From NCBI RefSeq assembly GCF_003024805.1, contig NZ_PUEC01000022.1, positions 1 through 62,118 of the forward strand: a stretch of DNA of 62,118 nt, read 5' to 3'. Both the position numbers and the translations under genes were made by a program. How positions within the stretch are numbered: the stretch's first letter is position 1; each line of letters opens with the position of its first letter. Shown here piece by piece: positions 17,281-25,957 of this stretch. Source of the DNA: Duncaniella muris (lineage in GTDB: Bacteria > Bacteroidota > Bacteroidia > Bacteroidales > Muribaculaceae). The notes beneath the pieces were generated by a model that saw only the letters and a program-made list of their open reading frames with translations, was not told the origin of the DNA and searched no databases.

Positions 17281-18111
17281 TCACAGCTGAGAGCGGTCGA
17301 CCGAAAGCAGCCTGACGGTAAACTCGATAGCCGCACCCGGAGGAATCACATCGCCCACACCGCGCTCGCCATAGCCCAGAGAGGCCGGAAGCACAATCCG
17401 GTATTCACCGCCGGGACGCATCATCTGCAGCCCCTCGCGGAAACCCGGAACAAGGCGCACCAGATCGAAGCTCACAGGCTCCTCGGTCTTGTCGAAGACA
17501 CTCCCGTTGCTCAGACGGCCGGTGTACTCAATATTGACCTTGTCGGCAGCGCCCGGAAAATCGCCCTCGCCCTCGGTGATCACCTCGAACACGAGCCCTG
17601 AAGGAGTTGTCACCGCCCCCTTCTTTCCGGCGGCCTCCGCAAGGAAAGCAGCCTGGCTCTCAGGAGTGAAAGCCGAAGAATCGTAGCCGCCCACGAGCGG
17701 AACGATCTGACGGTCAATGAACTCACCCGCGCTACCGGCCGTGAAACCGACACTGCCTCCATTGAGCACAGTGACTACAGCCTTGGCAAACGCCTCGCGG
17801 TCAACCTTCATGCCCAGCGACTCCATTTCACGCAGACCGGACAGGAAATTCATTCCCACTCCGATCCCGTTGCGGTAGGCGCTGCTTGCCGAAGTAGTAT
17901 CGGTCAGAGCCGCCTCCACACCCTCAAGAAAACGGAGATTCTCGGCAGGACTAAGCCTCTCGGTCTTCACCGAAGTGCCCCAGAACGTAGCCAGCGCCCG
18001 CGTAAGCGAATCGGAAGCCGCAGTCTGAGCCTCAGCCGTAAAAGCAAGCGTCAGCACGGCCGCCAGAACCAGCCCCCGAACTGCTCGCATTGCAATACCT
18101 TTTATCTGCAT
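17281..18111 (-). CDS. FKBP-type peptidyl-prolyl isomerase, exported
   Basis: This 276-aa protein has a signal peptide (about 1-28, ...LAFTAEAQ) and no lipobox, so it is probably a soluble periplasmic foldase. The N-terminal helical part (about 30-165) is followed by an FKBP domain (about 180-275) with VNIEYTGRLSNGSVFD, LVPGFREGLQMMRPGGEYRIVLP and LGYGERGVGDVIPPGAAIEF. It is the middle gene of the trio, between two paralogues, and probably arose by tandem duplication followed by divergence. The start at 18111 gives a good signal peptide. Confidence 0.93.
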   Translation of the reverse strand: MQIKGIAMRAVRGLVLAAVLTLAFTAEAQTAASDSLTRALATFWGTSVKTERLSPAENLRFLEGVEAALTDTTSASSAYRNGIGVGMNFLSGLREMESLGMKVDREAFAKAVVTVLNGGSVGFTAGSAGEFIDRQIVPLVGGYDSSAFTPESQAAFLAEAAGKKGAVTTPSGLVFEVITEGEGDFPGAADKVNIEYTGRLSNGSVFDKTEEPVSFDLVRLVPGFREGLQMMRPGGEYRIVLPASLGYGERGVGDVIPPGAAIEFTVRLLSVDRSQL

Positions 18112-18148
18112 ATCGCATTGTCAGTCATCTCAGGCAGAGACGGCCGTC

Positions 18149-18775
18149 TTACTTTTTGATGACCTTCAGAAGTTCGACATCGAAAATCAAGGTCGAGTTC
18201 GGACCGATCATGCCGCCTGCACCCTGAGGGCCGTAAGCCAGCTGAGAGGGAATGAACAGACGCCACTTCGAACCGGCCTTCATCAGCTGAAGAGCCTCGA
18301 CCCAGCCGGGAATCACCTGAGTGACACCGAAAGTAGCCGGAACACCACGCTCAACAGAACTGTCAAACACAGTGCCGTCGATCAGCTTGCCGGTATAGTG
18401 CACCTCAACCTGATCCTGAGCGGTAGGCATCTCGCCGTCACCATCCTCGATCACCTCATACTGCAGACCCGAAGCAGTGGTCTTGACCTCCACACGCTTG
18501 CCGTTCTCTTCAAGGAACTGCTTGCCCGCAGCGGCATTAACATCGGCCATCTTCGCAGCCTCGGCGCGCTGCTTCTCTTCAAGAGCAGTGAAATATTTCT
18601 GAATCTCAGCCTTAGCCTCGTCATAAGTCATCTTGGGCTCACTTCCGTAGAACACAGCGGCAACGCCATCGGCAAAATCCTCAACGTTGATTTCCTGAAT
18701 TCCGCTCGCACGGAAATTATTGCCCATGCTCAGTCCGAGAGCATAGCTGATACGGTCTAATTCTTTATTTTCCAT
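18149..18775 (-). CDS. FKBP-type peptidyl-prolyl isomerase, likely cytosolic (FklB-like)
   Basis: This is a 208-aa two-domain FKBP without a visible signal peptide, so it probably acts in the cytosol. An N-terminal dimerisation domain (about 1-85, LDRISYALGLSMGNNF) and a long helix lead to the FKBP domain (about 115-205) with VEVHYTGKLIDGTVFDSS, VIPGWVEALQLMKAGSKWRLFIP and LAYGPQGAGGMIGPNSTLIFDVEL. It is the first gene of the trio, with a promoter at 18810-18817. The three products probably serve different compartments. Confidence 0.94.
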   Translation of the reverse strand: MENKELDRISYALGLSMGNNFRASGIQEINVEDFADGVAAVFYGSEPKMTYDEAKAEIQKYFTALEEKQRAEAAKMADVNAAAGKQFLEENGKRVEVKTTASGLQYEVIEDGDGEMPTAQDQVEVHYTGKLIDGTVFDSSVERGVPATFGVTQVIPGWVEALQLMKAGSKWRLFIPSQLAYGPQGAGGMIGPNSTLIFDVELLKVIKK

Positions 18776-18809
18776 AATTATATAAGTTCGTTTGTTGTCA
18801 TCAAGTCTG

Positions 18810-18817
18810 CAAAGATA
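18810..18817 (-). promoter_or_regulatory. Promoter -7 box of the FKBP trio
   Basis: TATCTTTG on the minus strand matches TAnnTTTG and lies 35 nt before the first FKBP start codon. The 160 bases between it and the riboflavin synthase stop (18818-18978) show no gene. Confidence 0.55.
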
Positions 18818-18978
18818 GGCTATTTTACGGCTACCCCTTTAATATTTTTAATTTAAAAAAGTTAAATCAGCAGCCATAAGCCTTCATCAAGAGAAACATC
18901 AGCCTGCCGAAAGGCCCGGCCGGCACATCCTTCAGACTTATAACGCCCTACAGCACCAATAGTTGGACTGACAGCGGC

Positions 18979-19581
18979 TTAAAACTCGTTAAGACGCGCA
19001 AGATACTTGCCTATGATATCGAACTCGATGTTCACACGGCTGCCCGGACGGATATCCTTGAAATTGGTATGCTCGAATGTATAGGGAATGATCGCCACAC
19101 GGAAAGAGAACTGCTCCGAATCGCAAACAGTCAGACTCACGCCGTTGACCGTCACAGAACCCTTCTCCACAGTCACATAACCCTTTGCGGCCATGCGCGG
19201 ATCAACCTCATAGCTGAACTTATAGTAGCGGCTTCCCTCCACCTCTTCAATCTCCTCGCAGACAGCCGTGCAGTCCACATGGCCCTGCACTATATGCCCG
19301 TCAAGACGGCCGTTCATAAGCATAGAACGTTCGAGGTTCACACGGCTCCCGGCCTCAAGCAGACCGAGATTACTGCGGTCAAGCGTCTCCTGGATCGCAG
19401 TCACGGTATAAGTCCCGTCGCCGGGCAGAGCAACCACAGTCAGACACACACCATTGTGGGCCACACTCTGGTCAATCTTCAGCTCATCAGTGAAACTGCA
19501 TCTGACGCGCAGATCCACATTGCCCTCACGGCGCACAACTTCAACCACTTCGGCTGCTTCTTCAACGATTCCTGAAAACAT
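18979..19581 (-). CDS. ribE: Riboflavin synthase, alpha chain
   Basis: This enzyme dismutates two 6,7-dimethyl-8-ribityllumazine molecules to riboflavin. The product is about 200 aa, the normal length, and consists of two lumazine-binding repeats (about 1-95 and 96-195). MFSGIVEEAAEV marks the N terminus, and LDGHIVQGHVD and TVEKGSVTVNGVSLTV mark the second repeat. The start is set at 19581 because the family begins with MFSGIVEE; an in-frame ATG two codons upstream (19587) is also possible. It is monocistronic or follows the small membrane ORF at 19643-19891. Confidence 0.97.
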   Translation of the reverse strand: MFSGIVEEAAEVVEVVRREGNVDLRVRCSFTDELKIDQSVAHNGVCLTVVALPGDGTYTVTAIQETLDRSNLGLLEAGSRVNLERSMLMNGRLDGHIVQGHVDCTAVCEEIEEVEGSRYYKFSYEVDPRMAAKGYVTVEKGSVTVNGVSLTVCDSEQFSFRVAIIPYTFEHTNFKDIRPGSRVNIEFDIIGKYLARLNEF

Positions 19582-19642
19582 ATCCAATATTTGTTTTTAT
19601 GATTCTGATAATTCTGAACTATTGATGCATCCGGACCCCGGA

Positions 19643-19891
19643 TCATCCACACAGGCCACCGCCCGCGTCACCCGCAAGCAGTCGAAACCCGCGCAAATGT
19701 ACAAATTTTACCCCGTATTTCAAATCATCCTGCACCATGTTCTGGATCATCTTCAGCGACGGACCTGAGGCACTCGAATAATTTTTCACATCGACAAGCC
19801 CGCGCGAAAGCCCGGCCTCGGCAATGCCGCCGGCCAGAAACGTCAGAATCAGCAACAGAAATACGCCTAAAAAGTCAGGACGTCTGGACAT
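19643..19891 (-). CDS. Possible small membrane protein upstream of ribE
   Basis: This is an 82-aa frame with a hydrophobic segment at about residues 8-28 (LGVFLLLILTFLAGGIAEA) that could be a membrane anchor or signal peptide, then a short polar tail. A minus-strand -7 box TAATTTTG (19960-19967) lies about 70 nt upstream. No family is recognised, and the last third is Gly-rich and looks less protein-like. It could be a genuine small gene or just the leader of ribE. The bases 19892-20094 hold this box and nothing else I can name. Confidence 0.35.
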   Translation of the reverse strand: MSRRPDFLGVFLLLILTFLAGGIAEAGLSRGLVDVKNYSSASGPSLKMIQNMVQDDLKYGVKFVHLRGFRLLAGDAGGGLCG

Positions 19892-20094
19892 GGGATCAGG
19901 ATGATGTATATATATTATATATAGGTGGGATTTAAGGTATGCCTGTGACGGGTGTAGCTCAAAATTACAACCTTTTTCAGAACTTTAATACTTTTATGAC
20001 AATTTTTATAAACCATTTTTGCGACATTTGCATTTAAGAGGTTGTTATTTAAACAGCATCTTAAATCCGGAATCTTCACTGTCAACAGCATAAA

Positions 20095-20676
20095 ATGAAA
20101 AAAAGTCTTCTATATACGCGCACCGGCGATGCCGGAATGACCTCGCTGGTCGGTGGCAAGCGAGTGGCCAAAAACTCGCCCCGCGTAAATGCCTACGGCA
20201 CTCTTGACGAGCTGAACGCCCACATCGGTCTTGTCCAGGCCCACTGCGCGCAGCTCGACAACTTCGTCACCGCCACTCTTCTGAGCATCAACAACACGCT
20301 CTTCAATCTGGGAGCCTATCTGGCCACACCTCCGGCACCCGCCCCTGCCGATGACAGCGAGCTGCCGCAGTCGCTTAGGGTGATCCCCGACCGCATTGCC
20401 GAACTCGAACAGCAGATCGACACTCTCGATGGCTCAGTGCCCGAACAGCGCACTTTCATTCTGCCGGGCGGAAGCATCGGGGCTGCCCATGCCCATGTGG
20501 CCCGCACTGTGTGTCGCCGCGCCGAACGCGAGATACTCAATCTTGCCGACACAGGCGAGGCTGTGGCGCCGATTGTGCTCACCTACATAAACCGCCTGAG
20601 CGACTATCTCTTCATCCTCGCCCGCTACATCAACCACTTCACCGGCACCCCTGACATCCCCTGGCAGCAGTCATGA
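20095..20676 (+). CDS. Cob(I)alamin adenosyltransferase, PduO type
   Basis: This enzyme transfers the adenosyl group of ATP to reduced cobalamin to make coenzyme B12. The product is 193 aa, typical of the PduO/MMAB trimeric family. The N-terminal ATP-binding motif LYTRTGDAGMTSLVGGKRVAKNSPRV and the downstream YGTLDELNAHIG, RTVCRRAERE and YINRLSDYLFILARY signatures are all present. It is about 75 nt upstream of a cobalamin-riboswitch leader that controls the next gene; no riboswitch precedes this gene itself. Confidence 0.96.
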   Translation: MKKSLLYTRTGDAGMTSLVGGKRVAKNSPRVNAYGTLDELNAHIGLVQAHCAQLDNFVTATLLSINNTLFNLGAYLATPPAPAPADDSELPQSLRVIPDRIAELEQQIDTLDGSVPEQRTFILPGGSIGAAHAHVARTVCRRAEREILNLADTGEAVAPIVLTYINRLSDYLFILARYINHFTGTPDIPWQQS

Positions 20677-20735
20677 TCAGCGCCGGGGATAGCTTTTTTC
20701 TTTGCAGAATTTGATCTCGTTCCAACTATTCTTCT

Positions 20736-20743
20736 TAACTTTG
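20736..20743 (+). promoter_or_regulatory. Promoter -7 box of the B12-riboswitch leader
   Basis: TAACTTTG matches TAnnTTTG. It lies 7 bp upstream of the riboswitch P1 stem, so the transcript begins almost at the aptamer. Confidence 0.6.
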
Positions 20744-20750
20744 CACCATA

Positions 20751-20968
20751 AATTTCGGTGATCCTTATGCCGGACAGAGGTCCGGACAGGATTGAAAAGG
20801 GAACCGGGTGAGAATCCCGGACAGACCCGCTACTGTAAGTCCGCCACAAGGCCATGAGCCTGTGGCAGTAGCTTCACGGCAACTTTTTTTACGGTCACTG
20901 CAAAAGCCCACTCAGGGCTGCGGGAAGGCCGCCGCGAAAGCCGGATAAGTCAGGAAACCTGCCGAAAT
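20751..20968 (+). ncRNA. Cobalamin riboswitch
   Basis: The aptamer is bounded by a P1 stem (AATTTCGG at 20751 with CCGAAAT at 20962-20968). Inside it are the hallmark GGGAACCGGGTGAGAATCCC stretch, GACCCGCTACTGT, a CACTG...GGGAAGGC block, and the B12-box-like AAGTCAGGAAACCTGCC near the 3' end. It lies between the adenosyltransferase gene and the 1003-aa secreted protein and reads into the latter. Downstream (about 21030-21075) GGCCGG and CCGGCC form a strong hairpin that could be the expression platform. Repression by B12 is the family norm and is inferred here. Confidence 0.92.
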
Positions 20969-21207
20969 AGACATCCTGATTGCAGCTTTCGTGGACTAAA
21001 GCCGGCATCACTGATTCTGATCTCATCCGCACCTCCCCCTGGCCGGGCCTATCCGGCCGGATGCGCATTTTCCTCGTTTCCATAGCCCTCCGGGCCGGAA
21101 ATGCGGTCCGGGCGCATTGCGGACGGTTTATGAATAGCCGTCACCCCGACTGTCTGACATTCAGGCGTCTGAGTGACTTCTTTTTATTTTAACCAATCAT
21201 AAACCGA
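20969..21207 (+). other. Long leader between riboswitch and surface-protein gene
   Basis: These 239 nt hold a GC-rich hairpin around 21030-21075 (GGCCGG/CCGGCC with a weak T tract after it) and a second hairpin near 21120-21140 (GACGG/CCGTC). Either may act as the riboswitch-controlled terminator. No gene is visible. Confidence 0.45.
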
Positions 21208-24200
21208 ATGAAGATCAAATCTTTACTTCCTCTGACCACACTCTTAGGACTGATGTGGACAGCCGGAGTTTCGGCCACAGAAGTGACCGTAACGCTCAAC
21301 ACCATCAGCAAATCAATGACCGTGGTCCCTGCAGCCGGAGGCGAGACCGTAAACATCGGCGAGCCTTCAGCGGATTCAAACCCTGTCTACACCTTCAACT
21401 GCGATCCGGGCGACTACGTAATGAACCTCTTCGATGCCAAAGGTACTCCGACAGGCTCTATCTCCGTCTCCGTCTCAGGCGAAACCGACAATGTAAGGCT
21501 CTACAACATTTCGCTTTACGCTACAAACAAGACCGACGGCATCGAATGGCAGCTCGGCAAAGACTATGACGTTCCCTTTGACCGGATCAACGTATCCTCC
21601 CAGAAAGGCGAAAACCATCCGGTGACTCCTGTGGTCTATGCCAACAGCACCCGCAAGGTGATTACCTTTCCGGTTATAATCGGCGATTCATTTACCGCCA
21701 CCCTCTTCCCTTCAGGAGACTATGCCGAAGACTATGCCGAGGTCACAATAACACGGACCGTAACATTCGATGTCTCCGCGTCATGCACTTTCGAGCCCTA
21801 TGTCACTTTCTCTCTGACCGCGCCAAAGGATGCCGAAGTCAAAGTGGCTCAGAAGATCGGATCGCGCCACTACGTGCCTTTCACCTACTACGATCCGGCA
21901 ACGGCTGTCGAATCAGGCAACGACATGGTCTATACCTATCGTCTGCCCAAGAGCTCCAACTACAACTACCGCGTGTCACGTCCGGGCAGCATCACCAATG
22001 CCGGTATCTTTGACCCGTCAAAAGGCGACATCACTATCACAGACGCCCAACTCAACGCCTATCCGTCAGACTATTATAATCATGACGTGGCAGCCAACAG
22101 CGGCTACAACTATGCCGACATATATCTCAACATCAATCCGCAGGGGCATCTCCACATGCAGCCTGACAGCAAGTTCCACATCGTCAACCTGCGCACCTGG
22201 CAGCTGACCAACACCGTTACAGCCAACTATTTTATCGAACCCGACTATCACTACACCGTGCTCGGCACTGACTTCAAGCCCGACAATTCGGTGATCGACA
22301 TCACGACTGAAGGCCTCATCACCGCAAAGAAGCAAGGCACCGCAATTGTGCAGGTACGCTATGACGCCATGTCGGTCGATGTAGCCGGAGGCAATCTCTG
22401 GAGCTCGATCTGGGCTGAGAATGTCGGCACCTTCGTGGTCACTGTCGGCGACAAGGCCGAAGGAATCAGAAGCAACATGAAGCTTCCCTACACTCATGAA
22501 AACCGCACCGGCGAGATTGATGCCGAACATGATGTCTTCTACTACATGAAGGGTGAAGACGGTTTCGACTACACCTTCACCCCTGAAGGCGTGGCTTCCG
22601 TGAGCGTGGCCACTCCGCTTGTCGACCTTGAGAAAAACACCCTGTCGTATCCCAGTGGGTTCTCGACCGAAAAAGTCAGCAAAAACGCCGACGGCTCATA
22701 TACCGTCCGGCTGGCATTCGGACGCAACATCGTCTGTCTGACTGACGCCGCAGGCAACAGCGTCTACCAGGTAATGTCGGCAAAACCGGCCTCCTACAGT
22801 GTGTCCAAGGCCAAAGATGTCCGTAATGACAGCTACAACCTGCCCGGCGACGTCCTTGAGGTAAACTTCAGCGGCCTCTACCACAATGCAGGAAAGCTGG
22901 CCGCAATCTACAACCAGGGATGCTCTCCTCTCTATTCATCCATCCCTGAAGGCTATGACAGCAACAGCGTCAAAGGCTCAGGCGGCCAATACAATTTCCC
23001 CGTTCAGCAGAAAGTGACCGTAACACTCAAAAACGACCAGCAGCCCATCGATTTCGACCTCAGCGGCGGATGCCTGACCTTCGGCGGTTTCGGCGACAAG
23101 CTCGGCGGTCACCGCGACATAGACTATTTCACAGGCCGCAATCCCAACTTCACGGCTGCGTCTCAGTATCAGCTTTCCGGCGTTATTCCTGACGTATCGT
23201 TCAGAACCGATGCCTTTGCTGACGGCATGGAACTCTCCATGAGCCTCGAATTCGGCAAAAGTGCCACTCCCGTCTCACTCGCCGCCTGCAAACTGTTCCT
23301 CGGCGAAGAAATGACCGTCACAAGCTCTGACAAATCAATCGCCACCGTCGACAAGAACGGCAAAGTGACAGCCGTAGCTGACGGAAACGCCGTAATCACC
23401 TATGCCAATGCCGACGGCACAAAGAGATTCACCTGCTCTGTCGAGGTGTGGAGCATAAAAGTGGAAGGCATTGCCTTCAAAGACGAGGTTGTAGAAGCCA
23501 TTGCATCCACAAAGGGAACCCGCATCATCTCGACAGCCCTGATATGGACCCCGGCCAAACCCTCAAACCAGAATGTGACCTATGAACTCTCCAATCCTGA
23601 TGTGGTCAGTCTTAAGAACAACCGCTTATACACAATAGCCGGCAAGGCAGGAGAAACAGATGTCACAGTAACCACTGCTGACGGCGGCTATAAAGCCACA
23701 TGCCATGTCATAGTCCGTATGGCTCTCGAAAAACTTGCCTTTGAAGAATCAGCCGAAGAACTGACCGAGGGTGAAAGCCTTTCTCTTAAACCGGTCTACA
23801 CTCCTGAAAACACTGATTTCAAGGAACTCATCTGGGTTTCCACCAACCCTGAGATTGCAAGCGTTGATGAAAACGGCCTCGTCACTGCGCTTAAGGAAGG
23901 AACCGCGTCCATAAAAGCTACCTCAACCAAATATTCCTACATCAGCGCCACCTGCAATGTGACCGTCAAAGCGAAAGACCAGTCCGGAATCGAAACCGTC
24001 GGCATAGCCGGAGTGAAGGCCTATCCCAATCCGTTCACCGACTATATCATGGTGCAGACACCGGTTGCCACAAGCACGTCAGTCTATAGCCTGCAGGGAT
24101 CGCTGCTGATCAGCGCATCTCTGGAAGCCGGTCAGAACCGCATTGACACCTCGGCCCTCCCCTCCGGACTCTATCTTGTCCGCATCGGCTCTGAAACCGT

Positions 24201-24219
24201 CAAGATGATCCGCAAGTAA
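21208..24219 (+). CDS. B12-riboswitch-controlled secreted Ig-like (BIG2) protein with T9SS sorting domain
   Basis: This is a 1003-aa exported protein. A signal peptide (1-23, ...GVSA) is followed by beta-rich regions. Bacterial Ig-like (BIG2) domains are recognisable at about 355-400 (ITTEGLITAKKQGTAIVQVRY), 695-740 (IATVDKNGKVTAVADGNAVITY), and 845-925 (IASVDENGLVTALKEGTASIKA). The last 75 residues are a type IX secretion sorting domain (YPNPFTDYIMV...LPSGLYLVRI...VKMIRK). It is probably exported through the T9SS and displayed on or released from the surface. The cobalamin riboswitch upstream suggests a role in B12 capture, which no domain here proves. No TonB receptor gene follows. Confidence 0.85.
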   Translation: MKIKSLLPLTTLLGLMWTAGVSATEVTVTLNTISKSMTVVPAAGGETVNIGEPSADSNPVYTFNCDPGDYVMNLFDAKGTPTGSISVSVSGETDNVRLYNISLYATNKTDGIEWQLGKDYDVPFDRINVSSQKGENHPVTPVVYANSTRKVITFPVIIGDSFTATLFPSGDYAEDYAEVTITRTVTFDVSASCTFEPYVTFSLTAPKDAEVKVAQKIGSRHYVPFTYYDPATAVESGNDMVYTYRLPKSSNYNYRVSRPGSITNAGIFDPSKGDITITDAQLNAYPSDYYNHDVAANSGYNYADIYLNINPQGHLHMQPDSKFHIVNLRTWQLTNTVTANYFIEPDYHYTVLGTDFKPDNSVIDITTEGLITAKKQGTAIVQVRYDAMSVDVAGGNLWSSIWAENVGTFVVTVGDKAEGIRSNMKLPYTHENRTGEIDAEHDVFYYMKGEDGFDYTFTPEGVASVSVATPLVDLEKNTLSYPSGFSTEKVSKNADGSYTVRLAFGRNIVCLTDAAGNSVYQVMSAKPASYSVSKAKDVRNDSYNLPGDVLEVNFSGLYHNAGKLAAIYNQGCSPLYSSIPEGYDSNSVKGSGGQYNFPVQQKVTVTLKNDQQPIDFDLSGGCLTFGGFGDKLGGHRDIDYFTGRNPNFTAASQYQLSGVIPDVSFRTDAFADGMELSMSLEFGKSATPVSLAACKLFLGEEMTVTSSDKSIATVDKNGKVTAVADGNAVITYANADGTKRFTCSVEVWSIKVEGIAFKDEVVEAIASTKGTRIISTALIWTPAKPSNQNVTYELSNPDVVSLKNNRLYTIAGKAGETDVTVTTADGGYKATCHVIVRMALEKLAFEESAEELTEGESLSLKPVYTPENTDFKELIWVSTNPEIASVDENGLVTALKEGTASIKATSTKYSYISATCNVTVKAKDQSGIETVGIAGVKAYPNPFTDYIMVQTPVATSTSVYSLQGSLLISASLEAGQNRIDTSALPSGLYLVRIGSETVKMIRK

Positions 24220-24283
24220 CAAGTGAGAGGTCGTTAAAAGCACGACCCTCTAAGCACACTCGGCCATACCGAGTATTACGCCA

Positions 24284-24328
24284 AAGGGCGCTGCCATGAG
24301 CGAAAAATCTCGCCATGACAGCGCCCTT
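24284..24328 (+). terminator. Strong hairpin after the surface-protein gene
   Basis: AAGGGCGCTG (24284-24293) pairs perfectly with CAGCGCCCTT (24319-24328), with further pairing inside. No long T run follows, so it may be a transcript end, a processing site, or the edge of an inserted segment. Confidence 0.45.
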
Positions 24329-24364
24329 ATCAACACCTCCCCCGGATCTGCCAGCCCCCGAAAT

Positions 24365-24478
24365 CCTGGAAAACGGCAAAAATCGCCCGAAAAATCTTGG
24401 AAAAACGGCAAAAACAAGCAAAATCACCTTGGAAAAACGGCAAAAATCGCCCAAAAAGCCTTGGAAAAACGGCAAAAA
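24365..24478 (+). repeat. Four tandem copies of a 19-bp repeat upstream of the DUF4143 ATPase gene
   Basis: CTTGGAAAAACGGCAAAAA occurs at 24396-24414, 24428-24446 and 24460-24478, with a near copy (one base shorter, one change) at 24365-24382. Start-to-start spacing is 31, 32 and 32 bp, close to three helical turns, so the copies lie on one DNA face. The spacers alternate between two types (ATCGCCC-like and CAAGCAAAATCAC-like). The TTG of the last copy (24461-24463) is 20 nt upstream of the -7 box at 24484-24491. Confidence 0.85.
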
Positions 24479-24491
24479 CAAATTATTTTTG
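24461..24491 (+). promoter_or_regulatory. Promoter of the DUF4143 ATPase gene, inside the last repeat
   Basis: The -33 TTG (24461-24463, part of repeat copy 4) is followed after 20 nt by the -7 box TATTTTTG (24484-24491). The start codon chosen for the ATPase is 18 nt downstream. Confidence 0.55.
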
Positions 24492-24509
24492 CAAAAAAGC
24501 AGATTCAGC

Positions 24510-25859
24510 ATGGCACTATTCCGACACCTAAACAGTTATTTAAAAGATTTTTATGCATCGCAAAAGACTGCATTGCTACTCACCGGAGCCAGACAGACAG
24601 GAAAAACATATGCAATCCGTCAGTTAGGCAAGCAGTTCAAGTCTTTTGTCGAGATAAATTTCATCGAAAAACCGGAAGCTATACAGCTTTTCAAAGATGC
24701 AAGTTCTGTAGATGATATATTGCTCAGAATTTCAGCCATCAGCCAACAGCCTCTTTATAAAGGGGAGACTCTGATTTTTTTTGACGAGGTACAGTGCTGC
24801 GAGAACATTGTGACCGCCATAAAGTTTCTTGTTGATGAAGGGAGCTACAGATACGCTCTTAGCGGATCACTGCTCGGAGTGGAACTATCAGAAATACGTT
24901 CAGTTCCGGTAGGATATTTAAGTATCAAGGAGACATATCCGCTGGATTTTGAAGAATTCATACTGAACTTAGGCGTCGCACAGCGCATAATTGACAGCGT
25001 AAGAGAATGCTGGACCGATTGCAGGCCTGTCGACCCGGTGATTCATGAGAAACTGCTCGAATTATACCGCCTTTATACTATAATCGGAGGTATGCCGGCA
25101 GCTGTGGAACAATACGTGACCACAAACAATCTCAACATTGTCAGCCGGACTCAATCAGACATTGTTGCCCTTTACCGCAAAGATATCTCGCAATATGCAG
25201 AGAAAGACAAGCTCAAGATTAAGGAAATTTTTGATCTCATCCCGTCTGAACTTGACGCTAAAAACAAGCGCTTCATTTTTAAACGGCTTAACGAACACGC
25301 AAAGTTTGACAGATTTCAGAACGACTTTCTATGGCTTAAAAATGCAGGCGTAGCGATTCCGGTCTACAATGTCGAGGAACCTAAGATGCCGCTGAAACTG
25401 GCTGCCACACGCAATCTGTTCAAACTGTTTTCAAATGATGTGGGTCTGCTGACGGCCCAGTATGCCGATGGCATTCAAGCCAAAATTCTGTCGGGAGATC
25501 TGACAATCAATTTCGGTGCGATATACGAGAATGTTGTGGCCCAGGAATTATTGAGCCATGACTATCAACCGTATTACTATAACAATAAGCGGATGGGCGA
25601 GCTGGATTTTGTGATCTCAGACCTCAACGGAGTTGTACCGATTGAAGTGAAATCAGGCAAAGACTACGAAAGACACAATGCTCTCAGCAATGTGTTGGCT
25701 TGCAAGGACTACGATATTGAGAAAGCCTATGTACTGTGCAACGGAAATATCCGGCGCAGCGGACCTGTGATCTATGCGCCTGTATATATGACCATGTTTA
25801 TCCGTCGGCAGACTGACTGCGGAGGTGTTTTCCAGGTGGATCTGAGCGGACTGGTTTAG
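24510..25859 (+). CDS. AAA ATPase with DUF4143 domain
   Basis: This is a 449-aa cytosolic protein with an N-terminal AAA_14 ATPase domain (Walker A TGARQTGKTYA near residue 30; Walker B IFFDEVQ near 90) and a C-terminal DUF4143 domain (about 230-400). The latter's ELDFVISDLNG...PIEVKSGKDY motif resembles a PD-(D/E)xK nuclease core. The family is widespread in Bacteroidales and its role is unclear. I chose the ATG at 24510 because the longer frame would run through the tandem repeats and promoter. Its A/T-richer composition compared with the flanks suggests a separate origin. It converges on the 344-aa gene. Confidence 0.9.
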   Translation: MALFRHLNSYLKDFYASQKTALLLTGARQTGKTYAIRQLGKQFKSFVEINFIEKPEAIQLFKDASSVDDILLRISAISQQPLYKGETLIFFDEVQCCENIVTAIKFLVDEGSYRYALSGSLLGVELSEIRSVPVGYLSIKETYPLDFEEFILNLGVAQRIIDSVRECWTDCRPVDPVIHEKLLELYRLYTIIGGMPAAVEQYVTTNNLNIVSRTQSDIVALYRKDISQYAEKDKLKIKEIFDLIPSELDAKNKRFIFKRLNEHAKFDRFQNDFLWLKNAGVAIPVYNVEEPKMPLKLAATRNLFKLFSNDVGLLTAQYADGIQAKILSGDLTINFGAIYENVVAQELLSHDYQPYYYNNKRMGELDFVISDLNGVVPIEVKSGKDYERHNALSNVLACKDYDIEKAYVLCNGNIRRSGPVIYAPVYMTMFIRRQTDCGGVFQVDLSGLV

Positions 25860-25865
25860 GAGGTC

Positions 25866-25898
25866 GGAAATTGGGGAGGGACACCCGGTTTCCTTTTT
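25866..25898 (+). terminator. Terminator after the DUF4143 ATPase gene
   Basis: GGAAA..GGG pairs with CCC..TTTCC (25866-25893), followed by five T residues (25894-25898). Confidence 0.6.
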
Positions 25899-25957
25899 CT
25901 CTTTCACTGCATATCAGGGCTCTTTCATTTAAGCACAGAATAACGACAAAAATCACT

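Noticed and set aside
25510-25535. Possible third copy of the shared module (GGTGCGATA)
   Set aside because: Only nine bases match, it lies inside the ATPase coding sequence, and no -7 box is at the right distance.
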